From: an uncultured Ruminococcus sp.
GTDB taxonomy: Bacteria; Bacillota; Clostridia; Oscillospirales; Ruminococcaceae
Reading direction: 5' to 3'
Length of the DNA: 35,568 nucleotides
NCBI GenBank assembly: GCA_946413815.1
Contig: CAMKMD010000043.1
Location: 1 to 35,568, forward strand
Shown piece by piece: positions 1 through 7,684 of this stretch. The notes under the pieces are model-generated. The model ran no database searches. It was given only the letters and a program-made list of their open reading frames with translations, and had not been told where the DNA came from. Both the position numbers and the translations under genes were made by a program. The number at the start of each line of letters is the position of its first letter. Position 1 is the stretch's first letter.

Positions 1-1
1 G

Positions 2-223
2 TTAAAGTGCGGTTTTAAGTCCGTGCAGCTGCGGTTCTGTGAGCGGCATATACAACAGACTCAGATAGCTGAGATACTGCATTGCAGTCAGCGTGTCTAC
101 AGCGACTACGAGCGTGGTAAGCTTGATATCCCTACGGAGATACTGATCAGGCTTGCAGATTTCCATGATGTTTCTGTGGACTATCTGCTTGAGAGAACTA
201 ATAAAAAAGATATGTTGAAATGA
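2..223 (+). CDS. Cro/C1-type HTH protein, 5' end not resolved (partial)
   Basis: The frame is open to the left edge and ends at TGA 221-223. The C-terminal part reads QIAEILHCSQRVYSDYERGK followed by DIPTEILIRLADFHDVSVDYLLERTNK. That is the classic second half of a Cro/C1 helix-turn-helix: recognition helix SQRVYSDYERG, then the IP..ILI.LADF..VSVDYLL helices. Family members of this type are often 65-75 residues and act as small DNA-binding regulators. A GTG at 23 could give a 66-residue protein, but no ribosome binding site precedes it and the first helix (LRFCERHIQQTQ) is poorly matched. The gene therefore either starts outside the window or is a decayed copy. A strong hairpin follows directly. 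Its target is unknown. Confidence 0.6.
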   Translation, partial: LKCGFKSVQLRFCERHIQQTQIAEILHCSQRVYSDYERGKLDIPTEILIRLADFHDVSVDYLLERTNKKDMLK

Positions 224-224
224 G

Positions 225-275
225 AAAAGACTCATGTAATTGGGCGGTTAGGCCTGTTACATGAGTCTTTTTGTT
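225..275 (+). terminator. Rho-independent terminator after the HTH fragment
   Basis: Perfect 15-bp inverted repeat: AAAAGACTCATGTAA at 225-239 and its complement at 257-271, with a 17-nt loop, ending in a T-rich tract. It begins one base after the stop codon of the HTH gene. Confidence 0.85.
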
Positions 276-404
276 TTCTTGTTTTCGGATTGGTGTGATT
301 CTGTGTGATAACTGTTTTCTTTATACTTTTTTATATCATAGATTTTCAATATAGACAATTGTATGTAATATGTTATTATCAGTTTCTTTTGGTGGCTATA
401 TATA

Positions 405-414
405 TACTATAGTA
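405..414. promoter_or_regulatory. Isolated palindromic box TACTATAGTA
   Basis: A perfect 10-bp palindrome sharing the core ACTATAGT with the five boxes at 1145-1283. It lies downstream of the minus-strand regulator gene, so that gene is flanked by the motif on both sides. The surrounding stretch 276-453 is AT-rich and shows no other feature. Function is inferred only from the shared core. Confidence 0.35.
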
Positions 415-453
415 TGCATTAAGAAAAGATGCCGATGGTTTGATAAATAGTTC

Positions 454-1020
454 TCATTTTTTATGTGTTTTATTATGTTTTATTATTTTATCATAGTCAG
501 GAAGTTTTGGAATGTACTCGTACTCTTTGATCAAATCATTAATCAGTTCTTTTTTACTCCTCTTTATTTCATTCTCTTCACTGTCCTGAATGTATTTATA
601 CTTTTTAATGAATTCTGAAACATGGTATTGGCCATATGAAGGATCACTTTCCGGAAGAGAAATCGTGATTCTATTATCTTCGATAAGTTCAACATTAAAT
701 CTGAATTTTCGAATCATATCTATAAGCAATGATGCATCGGAATCTCGAATATTAATGGCTTGGGGTTCAAAGTTTTTGCTTAGAAGAGCATCAATAGATA
801 CTTTAAATATTTCTGCAATTCTTTTAATATTAGTCACTTTTATCAATTTGACCCCGTTTTCAAAATTTGAAACTGTTGTTCGCGACAATCCAATTTTTTC
901 AGCAAATGCCTCCCCACTTAATGAATTTGCCTTTCTTATTTTTCTAAGGTTTTCTCCAATTACCATTTTTATCTCGTCTGTGTATATATCTTCTTCAGAT
1001 TTTTCTTTTTTGTATTTCAT
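454..1020 (-). CDS. XRE-family transcriptional regulator of the mobile element
   Basis: This 188-residue protein has a Cro/C1-type HTH at about residues 20-80: IGENLRKIRKANSLSGEAFA, then the recognition part GLSRTTVSNFENG, then IKRIAEIFKVSIDALL. The remaining 100 residues are charged, rich in Lys, Glu and Ile, and match no domain I recognise. They may mediate dimerisation or sense a signal. The start is supported by AAGGAG about 8 nt upstream of the ATG (minus strand). It diverges from the primase-helicase gene, and the 404-bp gap holds five phased palindromes, the layout expected of a phage-like repressor and its operators. Strong AT bias matches the rest of the element. A repressor role is inference; the fold is clear. 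Confidence 0.85.
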   Translation of the reverse strand: MKYKKEKSEEDIYTDEIKMVIGENLRKIRKANSLSGEAFAEKIGLSRTTVSNFENGVKLIKVTNIKRIAEIFKVSIDALLSKNFEPQAINIRDSDASLLIDMIRKFRFNVELIEDNRITISLPESDPSYGQYHVSEFIKKYKYIQDSEENEIKRSKKELINDLIKEYEYIPKLPDYDKIIKHNKTHKK

Positions 1021-1083
1021 AACTGTACTCCTTAATTATAATTATTCCGATATATTGAAACGATCAATCAAAAACATGATTAC

Positions 1084-1136
1084 ACTATTAGTAAATACCG
1101 AAGCCAGATGTTCCTTACATATATTCACTATTAGTT
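1084..1136. repeat. Pair of ACTATTAGT boxes
   Basis: ACTATTAGTA at 1084-1093 and ACTATTAGTT at 1127-1136 are near matches to the ACTATAGT core of the neighbouring array, with one extra base in the centre. They lie next to the start of the XRE gene. They may be degenerate members of the array or chance AT-rich matches. Confidence 0.3.
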
Positions 1137-1144
1137 ATTGTATT

Positions 1145-1283
1145 AACCATAGTTTTATTTTTCTTCTTAACCAATCAACTATAGTAAACAACTCTTCTTT
1201 GCTTATCAACTATAGTTAAACTTAACCCAATAATTTGTTAACTACAGTTGAAAATCACACAGTTGAAAACAATAACTATAGTC
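1145..1283. repeat. Five palindromic AACTATAGTT boxes with 31-34 bp period (operator or iteron array)
   Basis: The boxes are AACCATAGTT 1145-1154, AACTATAGTA 1177-1186, AACTATAGTT 1208-1217 (perfect), AACTACAGTT 1240-1249 and AACTATAGTC 1274-1283. Starts are 32, 31, 32 and 34 bp apart, close to three turns of B-DNA, so bound proteins would sit on one face. The 12-mer TTAACCAATCAA occurs at 1167-1178 and again at 1291-1302. The array sits between a divergent XRE regulator and a replication primase-helicase. Phage repressors bind such palindromic operators, and replication origins of plasmids and integrative elements carry such phased iterons. The sequence does not decide between the two. Confidence 0.75.
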
Positions 1284-1327
1284 GCTGGAATTAACCAATC
1301 AATTGCGTTACAATATACTCGAAAAGC

Positions 1328-1356
1328 TTTTCACTTTCCGCTAATTGCATTATAAC
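1328..1356 (+). promoter_or_regulatory. Candidate promoter of the primase-helicase gene
   Basis: TTTTCA at 1328-1333 and TATAAC at 1351-1356 with a 17-bp spacer, about 70 bp before the start codon and just downstream of the palindrome array. The -35 matches consensus at four of six positions. A perfect 12-bp palindrome GAAAAGCTTTTC (1321-1332) overlaps the -35 box. Confidence 0.4.
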
Positions 1357-1424
1357 ATTTGCGGGAGTACATTTCAATAGTTTTCTGATCTTAATCAGAT
1401 ATTAATTAAAAGGAGGAACTACTC

Positions 1425-3755
1425 ATGTATAGTACATTAACCAATTACGAGAAGGCAGAATTCGACAAGTTCATTTCTCACTTTACGGTCATAGGTACGT
1501 GTGGAGAGGAAATTCGTGTAAAATGTCCGATTTGCGAACATGATAAACTCTACATTACCACAGGCATTCATAGGAATGGTAATACTCAAGTATTAATCGA
1601 TTGTAAGCACAATTGTGATTACAAGGACATACTTAGCAGTGTGGGATTAGAACCAAAAGACTTGTTTTTTAACAAGTATCCGAAACGCGATGAATGTGCT
1701 GTAAAGCGCGAACACATCTACACGGACGAAGATGGAAATCCAGTTGCCAAGAAAGTGATATGGAAATATCACACAGACTATTGCACATCTAAAGGTAAAA
1801 GATTCTCACCTGGTGATAAACAGTGCATGTGGTTCAAATACGATTCTGAAAATAACTGCTTCTTTGAAAAGTCTGGCCTTTCAGGTTTAAAAGTACCGTT
1901 GTATCATCTGCATAAGCTAAGGGAAGCTGATACAGTGATTATAGCAGAAGGTGAGAAAGATACCGAGACTCTTGAAGCAATGGGATATACTGCGACAACC
2001 AGTCCCAACGGCGCAGGATCCAATTGGAAGAAAGAATACAACACTTTTCTGAAAGGCAAGAAATGCATTATCTTAGCTGATAATGACGAGGCCGGTGAAA
2101 AGTATGCAAAGAAAGCCGCCGCTTCTTTAACTGAAGATGGCATTGCAGCTTATATCATAAAGACAAAAAAGATATGCCCGGATATTGAAAACAAAGATGA
2201 TATCACGGACATATTTGAGAAATATGGTGAAGCTAAGGCTTCTGAAATGCTCCAGAACGCAATCAATGCTGCAAAGAAATACAAGCCAGCTTCAAATTCT
2301 AAGCATAACAAGTCTTCAATTGGAAAGTCTATCACAAGCGTTTCTTGCGATGATAGATATAATCATCTTGTAGTACTCGACCCGAATAACTATTGCTATA
2401 ATGAAAGGACTATGAGCGAGTTATTCGGAAAACTATTCTACGATATACTTAGGTATAATACTGACGAAAAAAGTTGGTATTACTATGACGGAACAAGATG
2501 GATCTCTGATTCATGTTCTGTACACGCATGCCTCTGTGCAAAGGAACTATATGATATGTTACGCAAATATAGCTCATCAATCGGCGACATGGATAAACGA
2601 GAGAGTTTCATTAAATGCATCAAGTCATACGGCACCAAAACAAAGAGAGATACCCTTATCAAGGATTCAATTGATCAAATGCATGTCAAGAGTTCTGTTT
2701 TTGATTGTAGTACTAACCTGTTCAATTGTAAGAACGGAACACTCGAACTTGATACTCTTCTCTTCCGTGAACATCGCAATACAGACATGATAACAAAGAT
2801 GTCTAATGTTATGTACGATGAACACGCAAGATCGGAATTATGGGAAACCACATTTGATCAGATCATGTCATCGGATGCTGACAAAGCCACTTTTCTTCAA
2901 AAGGCTTTCGGTTATTCTCTGACTGGTGAGGCAAAGGAGGAATGTCTTTTCATTCTTTATGGTCCAACCAGTCGAAACGGAAAATCTACTATTGTTAATA
3001 CCATATCTAATGTTTTAGGAGATTATGCCGCAAATGCTTCGCCTGAGACTATCGCCTTGTCAAAGAAAAACAGCCACGGTACTTCAGAAGACGTTGCTCG
3101 TCTAAAAGGAATTCGTTATTTAACGATATCTGAACCACCTGAAAACCTGGAACTCGATTCTGCTCTTCTAAAAGATCTTACAGGCAGAGATAAAATCACT
3201 GCCAGAAGACTATACGAGAATAGTATCGAATTCTTCCCCCAATTCTCGATATTTATCAACACGAATTATCTACCACAAATTTCAGATTTGCTTCTATTTG
3301 AATCTGACAGAATTCATGTTATTCCTTTTAACAGAAAATTCACTCCTATGGAGCGCAATAAAGAATTAAAGTCAAAATTATCAGCCGATAATGTTATTTC
3401 AGGTATATTTAACTGGTTGATAGCCGGCTTGAAGCTATATCGTGTTGAAGGTCTGAAGCAGCCTGATTCAGTTCGTAAAGCGACTGAAAGCTACGGAATA
3501 GAATCGGACATAATAAGCAGATTCTTCGAGGAATGTTACATACCTGATCCGACTGGTCAAATAAAGGGTAGTGAAGTCTTTGATCTGTTCAAGAAATGGT
3601 GTGCTGATAGTGCAATAATTCCATTGGGGAAGCACTCTTTTAACAAGCGGCTTAGACATGATAAAATTATGATAGAATGCGCAACAATAGCCAGTTCAAC
3701 ACAAAGGAATGTAGTTTGCGGATACCGGCTGAAGCCTGAATTATGCAGTTTGTGA
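1425..3755 (+). CDS. Phage/plasmid-type primase-helicase (zinc finger, Toprim, D5-like SF3 ATPase)
   Basis: This 776-residue protein combines primase and replicative helicase. An N-terminal zinc finger has Cys34, Cys37, Cys60 and Cys64. A Toprim domain follows with EGEKD (175-179) and DND (219-221), the acidic residues that bind catalytic metal. Residues 420-650 form a D5/P4-type superfamily 3 helicase: Walker A GPTSRNGKST (513-522), the segment ending SEPPE, then GRDKITARRLYE and FINTNYLPQI. The C-terminal part resembles the winged-helix end of the family. The start has AAAGGAGG about 10 nt upstream. Proteins of this kind replicate phages, plasmids and satellite islands from their own origin. 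Here it lies between the palindrome array and the integrase, so the element may replicate after excision. No partner replication gene is visible. Confidence 0.9.
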   Translation: MYSTLTNYEKAEFDKFISHFTVIGTCGEEIRVKCPICEHDKLYITTGIHRNGNTQVLIDCKHNCDYKDILSSVGLEPKDLFFNKYPKRDECAVKREHIYTDEDGNPVAKKVIWKYHTDYCTSKGKRFSPGDKQCMWFKYDSENNCFFEKSGLSGLKVPLYHLHKLREADTVIIAEGEKDTETLEAMGYTATTSPNGAGSNWKKEYNTFLKGKKCIILADNDEAGEKYAKKAAASLTEDGIAAYIIKTKKICPDIENKDDITDIFEKYGEAKASEMLQNAINAAKKYKPASNSKHNKSSIGKSITSVSCDDRYNHLVVLDPNNYCYNERTMSELFGKLFYDILRYNTDEKSWYYYDGTRWISDSCSVHACLCAKELYDMLRKYSSSIGDMDKRESFIKCIKSYGTKTKRDTLIKDSIDQMHVKSSVFDCSTNLFNCKNGTLELDTLLFREHRNTDMITKMSNVMYDEHARSELWETTFDQIMSSDADKATFLQKAFGYSLTGEAKEECLFILYGPTSRNGKSTIVNTISNVLGDYAANASPETIALSKKNSHGTSEDVARLKGIRYLTISEPPENLELDSALLKDLTGRDKITARRLYENSIEFFPQFSIFINTNYLPQISDLLLFESDRIHVIPFNRKFTPMERNKELKSKLSADNVISGIFNWLIAGLKLYRVEGLKQPDSVRKATESYGIESDIISRFFEECYIPDPTGQIKGSEVFDLFKKWCADSAIIPLGKHSFNKRLRHDKIMIECATIASSTQRNVVCGYRLKPELCSL

Positions 3756-4244
3756 ACTTTTAAAACAAAGATCCTAGGCATAATAATTTGAATATAGTTT
3801 AATCCAATACTGCACAATCTGCACAGTTAAACAGTGGTTTCGATCAGCGTTTCATTTATTGAGTTTCAAGTCAATTATGTTTCTCCCTTCTATTATTACA
3901 TAAGGTTAGATGTGATTTTATTATCAACGAATACTGAGAAGATCATTTGACATTATACCCTGAATCCAGCCTTCCTTCACACTCTCATCACTTGTTGACG
4001 ACAGAATGACGACTTTGGTAGGATATATTGGTATTGATGGGATGCACCTAGAGATCATGCAGGGATACTCCCTGCATGACCTAGGTACATTGGGTATACA
4101 CTGCTTAGTGCTGACAGTTGGTAGCTGTGTTGGTAAATTATGGTTATGCCTGATTCGGCTTGATTAGCCATGTTCTGTGGATTATAATAGTATCAGAAGG
4201 TCGTGTTTACTGGTTACTGTGCAGCTGATTATTTGCAGCAGAGG
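3756..4244. other. Non-coding stretch between primase and recombinase module
   Basis: About 490 bp without a convincing gene on either strand. It contains a strong hairpin (4046-4086, listed separately) and a short direct repeat TGACGAC-agaa-TGACGAC near 3994-4012. Base composition matches the element. It could hold an origin, a transfer or attachment-related site, or a small RNA. Confidence 0.5.
4046..4086. other. Long bulged hairpin
   Basis: An inner perfect 11-bp stem TCATGCAGGGA (4055-4065) pairs with 4069-4079 across a 3-nt loop. An outer 6-bp stem ACCTAG (4046-4051) pairs with CTAGGT (4081-4086), with a small internal bulge (aga versus c). No T-tract follows, so it does not look like a terminator. 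The position, in a gene-free part of a mobile element, suits a replication, nicking or recombination site or a structured RNA, but nothing proves any of these. Confidence 0.6.
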
Positions 4245-4361
4245 TCAGCTCGCCTGCTCCAGGCTTATGAGCGTTTCCATCAAGCGGTCATACCGCTCCC
4301 TTGATATCATTTTTTCGGATAATAGATATTTTGCCCATACAGTAAATAATATCGTTGTCAT
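4245..4361 (-). CDS. Small ORF (38 aa) divergent from the recombinase
   Basis: A 38-residue reading frame begins MTTILFTVWAKYLLSEKMIS and ends LMETLISLEQAS. It is preceded on the minus strand by GAGGTG six bases before the ATG, a good ribosome binding site. The frame is open further upstream to 4508, but only the ATG at 4359-4361 has such a site, and the longer frame would overlap the recombinase start. The middle LLSEKMISRERYDRLMETL resembles short helical segments of the form LL..G.IS..EY, as in SHOCT-like tails. That is a resemblance, not an assignment. Small genes beside serine integrases are sometimes recombination directionality factors. That role is a guess here. The gene would share a divergent promoter region with the recombinase. 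Confidence 0.55.
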   Translation of the reverse strand: MTTILFTVWAKYLLSEKMISRERYDRLMETLISLEQAS

Positions 4362-4413
4362 CTTATCACCTCGCACGCTATTATGGGCATTTTTAAGGCT
4401 TATAAACACTAAT

Positions 4414-4437
4414 CTCAGGCCAGTGTTTTGGTCTGAG
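4414..4437 (+). promoter_or_regulatory. Leader hairpin before the recombinase ribosome binding site
   Basis: CTCAG-g-CCA pairs with TGG-t-CTGAG across a 6-nt loop. The stem ends only two bases before the AAAGGAG of the recombinase gene. It could modulate translation, but it is short and may be incidental. Confidence 0.3.
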
Positions 4438-4454
4438 CTGAAAGGAGTACTTTT

Positions 4455-6128
4455 ATGGATATCTACAACATAGCAAACCAGCTCAAATTTGAGCATAAGA
4501 CTATTCATGACATTTCTTTAAAGGTAACATACTATGCAAGAGTATCTACTACAAGAGAAGAACAGGAAGGATCTATTGAACATCAGATCTCTTTCTTTAC
4601 TGATCTGATAAAAAGAAATCCTAACTGGACTTTTATACCCGGATATGTTGACAGGATAAGGGGAGAATCAGCAGCTAACCGTGAGAACTTCATGAAGATG
4701 ATAACTGACGGTAAGAACGGTAAGTTTGATCTTATCCTTACCAAGGAAGTATCGAGGTTTGCAAGAAATACTATTGACAGTCTTACCTATACAAGAGAAC
4801 TGCTGAGGGTCGGTGTAGGTGTATACTTTCAGAATGACGGTATCTGCACTATAGATACAGACAGTGAATTAAGACTTACTATTATGTCAAGTATCGCTGC
4901 TGATGAAGTCAGGAAGCTCTCTGAACGTGTTCACTGGGGCCAGAAGCGGTCTATAGAAAGCGGCCGTGTAATGGGAAACAACAGATTATATGGCTATAAC
5001 AAGGTTGACTGCAAGCTTGAAATAGTTGAAGATGAAGCTGAAATGATAAGGCTTATCTTTAGTCTGTATTCCACCGGAGATTACAGTACAAGGAAGATAG
5101 CGAATGTACTCAATGAAAAAGGCTACAGAAGTCACAGCGGTACTGATATACATCCAAGAACTGTCTGCGGTATAATCAAGAATCCTAAGTACAAAGGCTA
5201 CTACTGCGGAGGTAAAGTCAGGATAATCGACTACAGAACCAAACAGCAGAAGTTTCTTCCCAAGGAAGACTGGATCATGTACAAAGATGAATCCGGTGAT
5301 ATTGTACCTGCTATAGTATCAGAAGAACTATGGAATAAATGTGAAAGGATCTTCCTGGAGCGCAGTGAAGCTATCAAGTCAAGGGAAAGGTCATTCAAGG
5401 ACAAGTCACCGCTGACCGGAAAGATATGGTGCGCAGTAGACAATGCACCATACTGGCGAACCTGCTATTCTAACAGCGTACAGAAAGGTGATCCCACATA
5501 TCAATGGATATGCAGCGCAAAGAAAAAAGCAGGAGCTAAGTCCTGCAAGTCATTTGCTATTATGGAATGGGAACTGTATGCTATCATCACTGAAATGTTT
5601 AAGGATTTAACAGGAGATATAGATAAATATATTGATGACTTTATAAAGCTATACAGTCAAACCATACCGGATAATAAGCCTGAGATAAACAAGATCAATC
5701 AGCAGATACAGAAGATCCACGGCAAAAAGGCAAAACTCCTTGACCTCTACATGGATGATGCTGTTGCAAAGAAAGATTATGATATGAAGAATGACCAGCT
5801 TGATAAAGAACTTGATGCTTTAAATGATAAGCTGGAAGCCTATCAGCATCTTGAATCTACCAAAGAGGATGAACTAAAAGCTATCGCAGAGATCCGGGAA
5901 TTCATCCTGAATCTGTACAATGATACTGAATCTATCAATAAGTCTTATGTCGATAGTATTATTAAGAATGTGGTGGATAGGATAGAAATAACACCAGATA
6001 CCGATACTTCCATGAATATAGCTATCATTCTAAAGAACGGTACTACGGCAAATAGAAGCTATGGAAAAGAATTTCGGCGTTCTGGTGTCATCAAACAGAA
6101 GATGATCAACTCCTATAAGATGCAGTAA
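4455..6128 (+). CDS. Large serine recombinase (integrase) of the mobile element
   Basis: This 557-residue site-specific recombinase cuts and rejoins DNA at attachment sites through a 5'-phosphoserine link. The resolvase domain shows YYARVST with catalytic Ser31 and Arg29, and EVSRFARN (98-105). The Recombinase domain follows (about 170-290; VMGNNRLYGYN, STRKIANVLNEKGYRS, IIKNPKYKGYY). A zinc-ribbon-like region around 325-375 keeps C....C pairs (WICSAKKK, SCKSF), but its first pair reads CAVD where CxxC is usual, so the zinc site may be incomplete. A long coiled coil (about 395-470) follows, as in integrases with directional control. AAAGGAG lies 9 nt before the ATG. Such enzymes usually lie at one end of their element, next to the attachment site, so the junction with the chromosome is probably just downstream. 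Confidence 0.92.
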   Translation: MDIYNIANQLKFEHKTIHDISLKVTYYARVSTTREEQEGSIEHQISFFTDLIKRNPNWTFIPGYVDRIRGESAANRENFMKMITDGKNGKFDLILTKEVSRFARNTIDSLTYTRELLRVGVGVYFQNDGICTIDTDSELRLTIMSSIAADEVRKLSERVHWGQKRSIESGRVMGNNRLYGYNKVDCKLEIVEDEAEMIRLIFSLYSTGDYSTRKIANVLNEKGYRSHSGTDIHPRTVCGIIKNPKYKGYYCGGKVRIIDYRTKQQKFLPKEDWIMYKDESGDIVPAIVSEELWNKCERIFLERSEAIKSRERSFKDKSPLTGKIWCAVDNAPYWRTCYSNSVQKGDPTYQWICSAKKKAGAKSCKSFAIMEWELYAIITEMFKDLTGDIDKYIDDFIKLYSQTIPDNKPEINKINQQIQKIHGKKAKLLDLYMDDAVAKKDYDMKNDQLDKELDALNDKLEAYQHLESTKEDELKAIAEIREFILNLYNDTESINKSYVDSIIKNVVDRIEITPDTDTSMNIAIILKNGTTANRSYGKEFRRSGVIKQKMINSYKMQ

Positions 6129-6133
6129 TGCAG

Positions 6134-6163
6134 AAAGGGACTGCCGGCGGCAGTCCCTTTTTC
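6134..6163 (+). terminator. Terminator after the recombinase
   Basis: AAAGGGACTGCCG (6134-6146) pairs with 6148-6160, followed by a T-run. It sits between the recombinase stop and the convergent degV stop and could weakly serve both. The element-chromosome junction may fall in or near this 55-bp gap. Confidence 0.8.
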
Positions 6164-6183
6164 TGATGTTCATAGTTTACATA

Positions 6184-7056
6184 TCACTTGTTCTTTCTGC
6201 GTACCACGATACCTACTACATCAGGGCCTATATTGGATGATACCACGCCTCCGATGCTGCCGTACATCTCAGCCTTGCGGCCGGTACGCTTTATCAGCTC
6301 CTTCTCGATCTCCGCTGCAAGTGCAGAATCCCTGCCGTGTACCATGATATATGGCGTCTGCGGAGTCATATTCTTCTCCACGATCTCAACGAGCTTGGGA
6401 ACTATGTTCTTCTCTCCCCTTATCTTCTCTACTGTCTCGGTAGTGCCGTCAGCAAAGAGGATGACGGGCTTCAGACCGAGAAGCTCTCCGGCAAAGGCGG
6501 CAGCGGCTGAGATACGTCCTGATTTCTTGGCGTACTTGAGATTGTATGGCACTGCATAGACGCCGCATACATCGAACCAGTCCTTGAGATAGGCAACTAT
6601 CTCCTCGGCTGTGGCACCTCTGCGTATCTTCTTGACAGACTCGATTATGGGATATCCGTAGAATACTGTATAGCACTTTGAATCAACATTGAATATCCGC
6701 ACTTTATCCTTATACTCCGGATTATTATCGAAGAAATCCTCCTTTGCGATAAGAGAATTATTATATGTACCGGAACCCTTTGAGTTTATGGATACACATA
6801 TGATATCTGTGGCTCCGCTCTCTGCAAGCTCCTTGTAGGCTTCTTCGAAGCGGAGAGGAGATATCTGGGAGTGCTTCGGGATATCCGGACATCTCTCCAT
6901 CATTTCGTAGAATTCCTGTGTTGACTTGTCGAAGATCTCCCGGAAGGTCTCGCCATCAAATGTGATCTCGAAGGGGAGCACGGTGATACCAAGCTCCTCT
7001 ATTGTTTCCTTCGGCAGATCACAGCAGCTGTCGGTGAGTATTGCTATCTTTGACAT
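6184..7056 (-). CDS. DegV family fatty-acid-binding protein
   Basis: A 290-residue protein. The start MSKIAILTDSCCDLP is chosen because AAGGAGG lies 7 nt upstream; a longer frame to 7134 has no such signal. DegV proteins bind a fatty acid between two alpha/beta domains. In Firmicutes the FakB subgroup hands fatty acids to the kinase FakA for phospholipid synthesis. Visible hallmarks are TDSCCDLP at residues 8-15, SGTY in INSKGSGTYNNS (about 95), a PYNLKYAKKSGRIS segment near 165 and the C-terminal GPDVVGIVV. No fakA-like gene is in the window. The gene lies 17 bp downstream of trmL and is probably cotranscribed with it. Its 3' end faces the mobile element. Confidence 0.9.
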   Translation of the reverse strand: MSKIAILTDSCCDLPKETIEELGITVLPFEITFDGETFREIFDKSTQEFYEMMERCPDIPKHSQISPLRFEEAYKELAESGATDIICVSINSKGSGTYNNSLIAKEDFFDNNPEYKDKVRIFNVDSKCYTVFYGYPIIESVKKIRRGATAEEIVAYLKDWFDVCGVYAVPYNLKYAKKSGRISAAAAFAGELLGLKPVILFADGTTETVEKIRGEKNIVPKLVEIVEKNMTPQTPYIMVHGRDSALAAEIEKELIKRTGRKAEMYGSIGGVVSSNIGPDVVGIVVRRKNK

Positions 7057-7073
7057 TTCTTTTCCTCCTTGAT

Positions 7074-7577
7074 TTAGTCCTGCCATGTGTAGTCCCTGAG
7101 TCTGCCCTCCGTGGACAGCTCCGGGTAATCCCACTGGCGGAGCACCTCGTACACGCCTATGGCTACGGAGTTGGAGAGATTGAGGCTCCTGAGCTCCGGC
7201 CGCATTGGTATCCTGACGCAGGTCTCCGGATTCGCATAGAGAAGGGATTCCGGAAGGCCGGCATCCTCTCTGCCGAATACCAGATAGCTGTTGTCAGGGT
7301 AATCTATATCGCTGTGTACGTGACGCCCTTTGGTTGTGAAATAGAAGAATCTTCCTCCGGGATTGCGGCGGAAGAAATCCTCCAGTCCGTCGTAGTATGT
7401 TATGTCGAGCTTGTCCCAGTAGTCGAGGCCTGCCCTTTTCAGATACCTGTCGCTGACCTCGAAGCCGAGGGGCCTGACAAGATGGAGCCTTGCTCCGGTG
7501 ACTGCGCAGGTGCGGGATATATTCCCGGTATTCTGCGGTATCTGCGGTTCTACAAGGACAATGTTGAGTACTTTCAT
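7074..7577 (-). CDS. trmL: tRNA (cytidine(34)/uridine-2'-O)-methyltransferase TrmL
   Basis: A 167-residue SPOUT methyltransferase that 2'-O-methylates the wobble base of certain leucine tRNAs using S-adenosylmethionine. All three family motifs are present: PQIPQNTGNISRTC near the N-terminus, YLVFGREDAGLP in the middle, and IPMRPELRSLNLSNSVAI with YEVLRQ near the C-terminus, which form the knotted cofactor site. Length is normal. The start MKVLNIVLVEP is chosen from the AAAGGAG 5 nt upstream; a directly preceding ATG is only 2 nt from that site. It is the first gene of a probable two-gene unit with degV. Confidence 0.93.
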   Translation of the reverse strand: MKVLNIVLVEPQIPQNTGNISRTCAVTGARLHLVRPLGFEVSDRYLKRAGLDYWDKLDITYYDGLEDFFRRNPGGRFFYFTTKGRHVHSDIDYPDNSYLVFGREDAGLPESLLYANPETCVRIPMRPELRSLNLSNSVAIGVYEVLRQWDYPELSTEGRLRDYTWQD

Positions 7578-7684
7578 CATATCTCCTTTGTTTCTCCGTA
7601 ACATAAGGGCGGCAGGTATAATATCTTCTGTGCCGCAGAAAATAACCTTGTCCCTGTGGACAAATAAATATTCCGGAGTGACCT

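Noticed and set aside
1145..1283. Possible CRISPR array of the 32-bp period boxes
   Set aside because: Only 10 bp recurs and the sequence between boxes is shorter than a spacer-repeat unit; no cas gene is present.
7617..7622. TATAAT as promoter of the YtxH-like small gene
   Set aside because: No acceptable -35 or extended -10 is found at the right distance.
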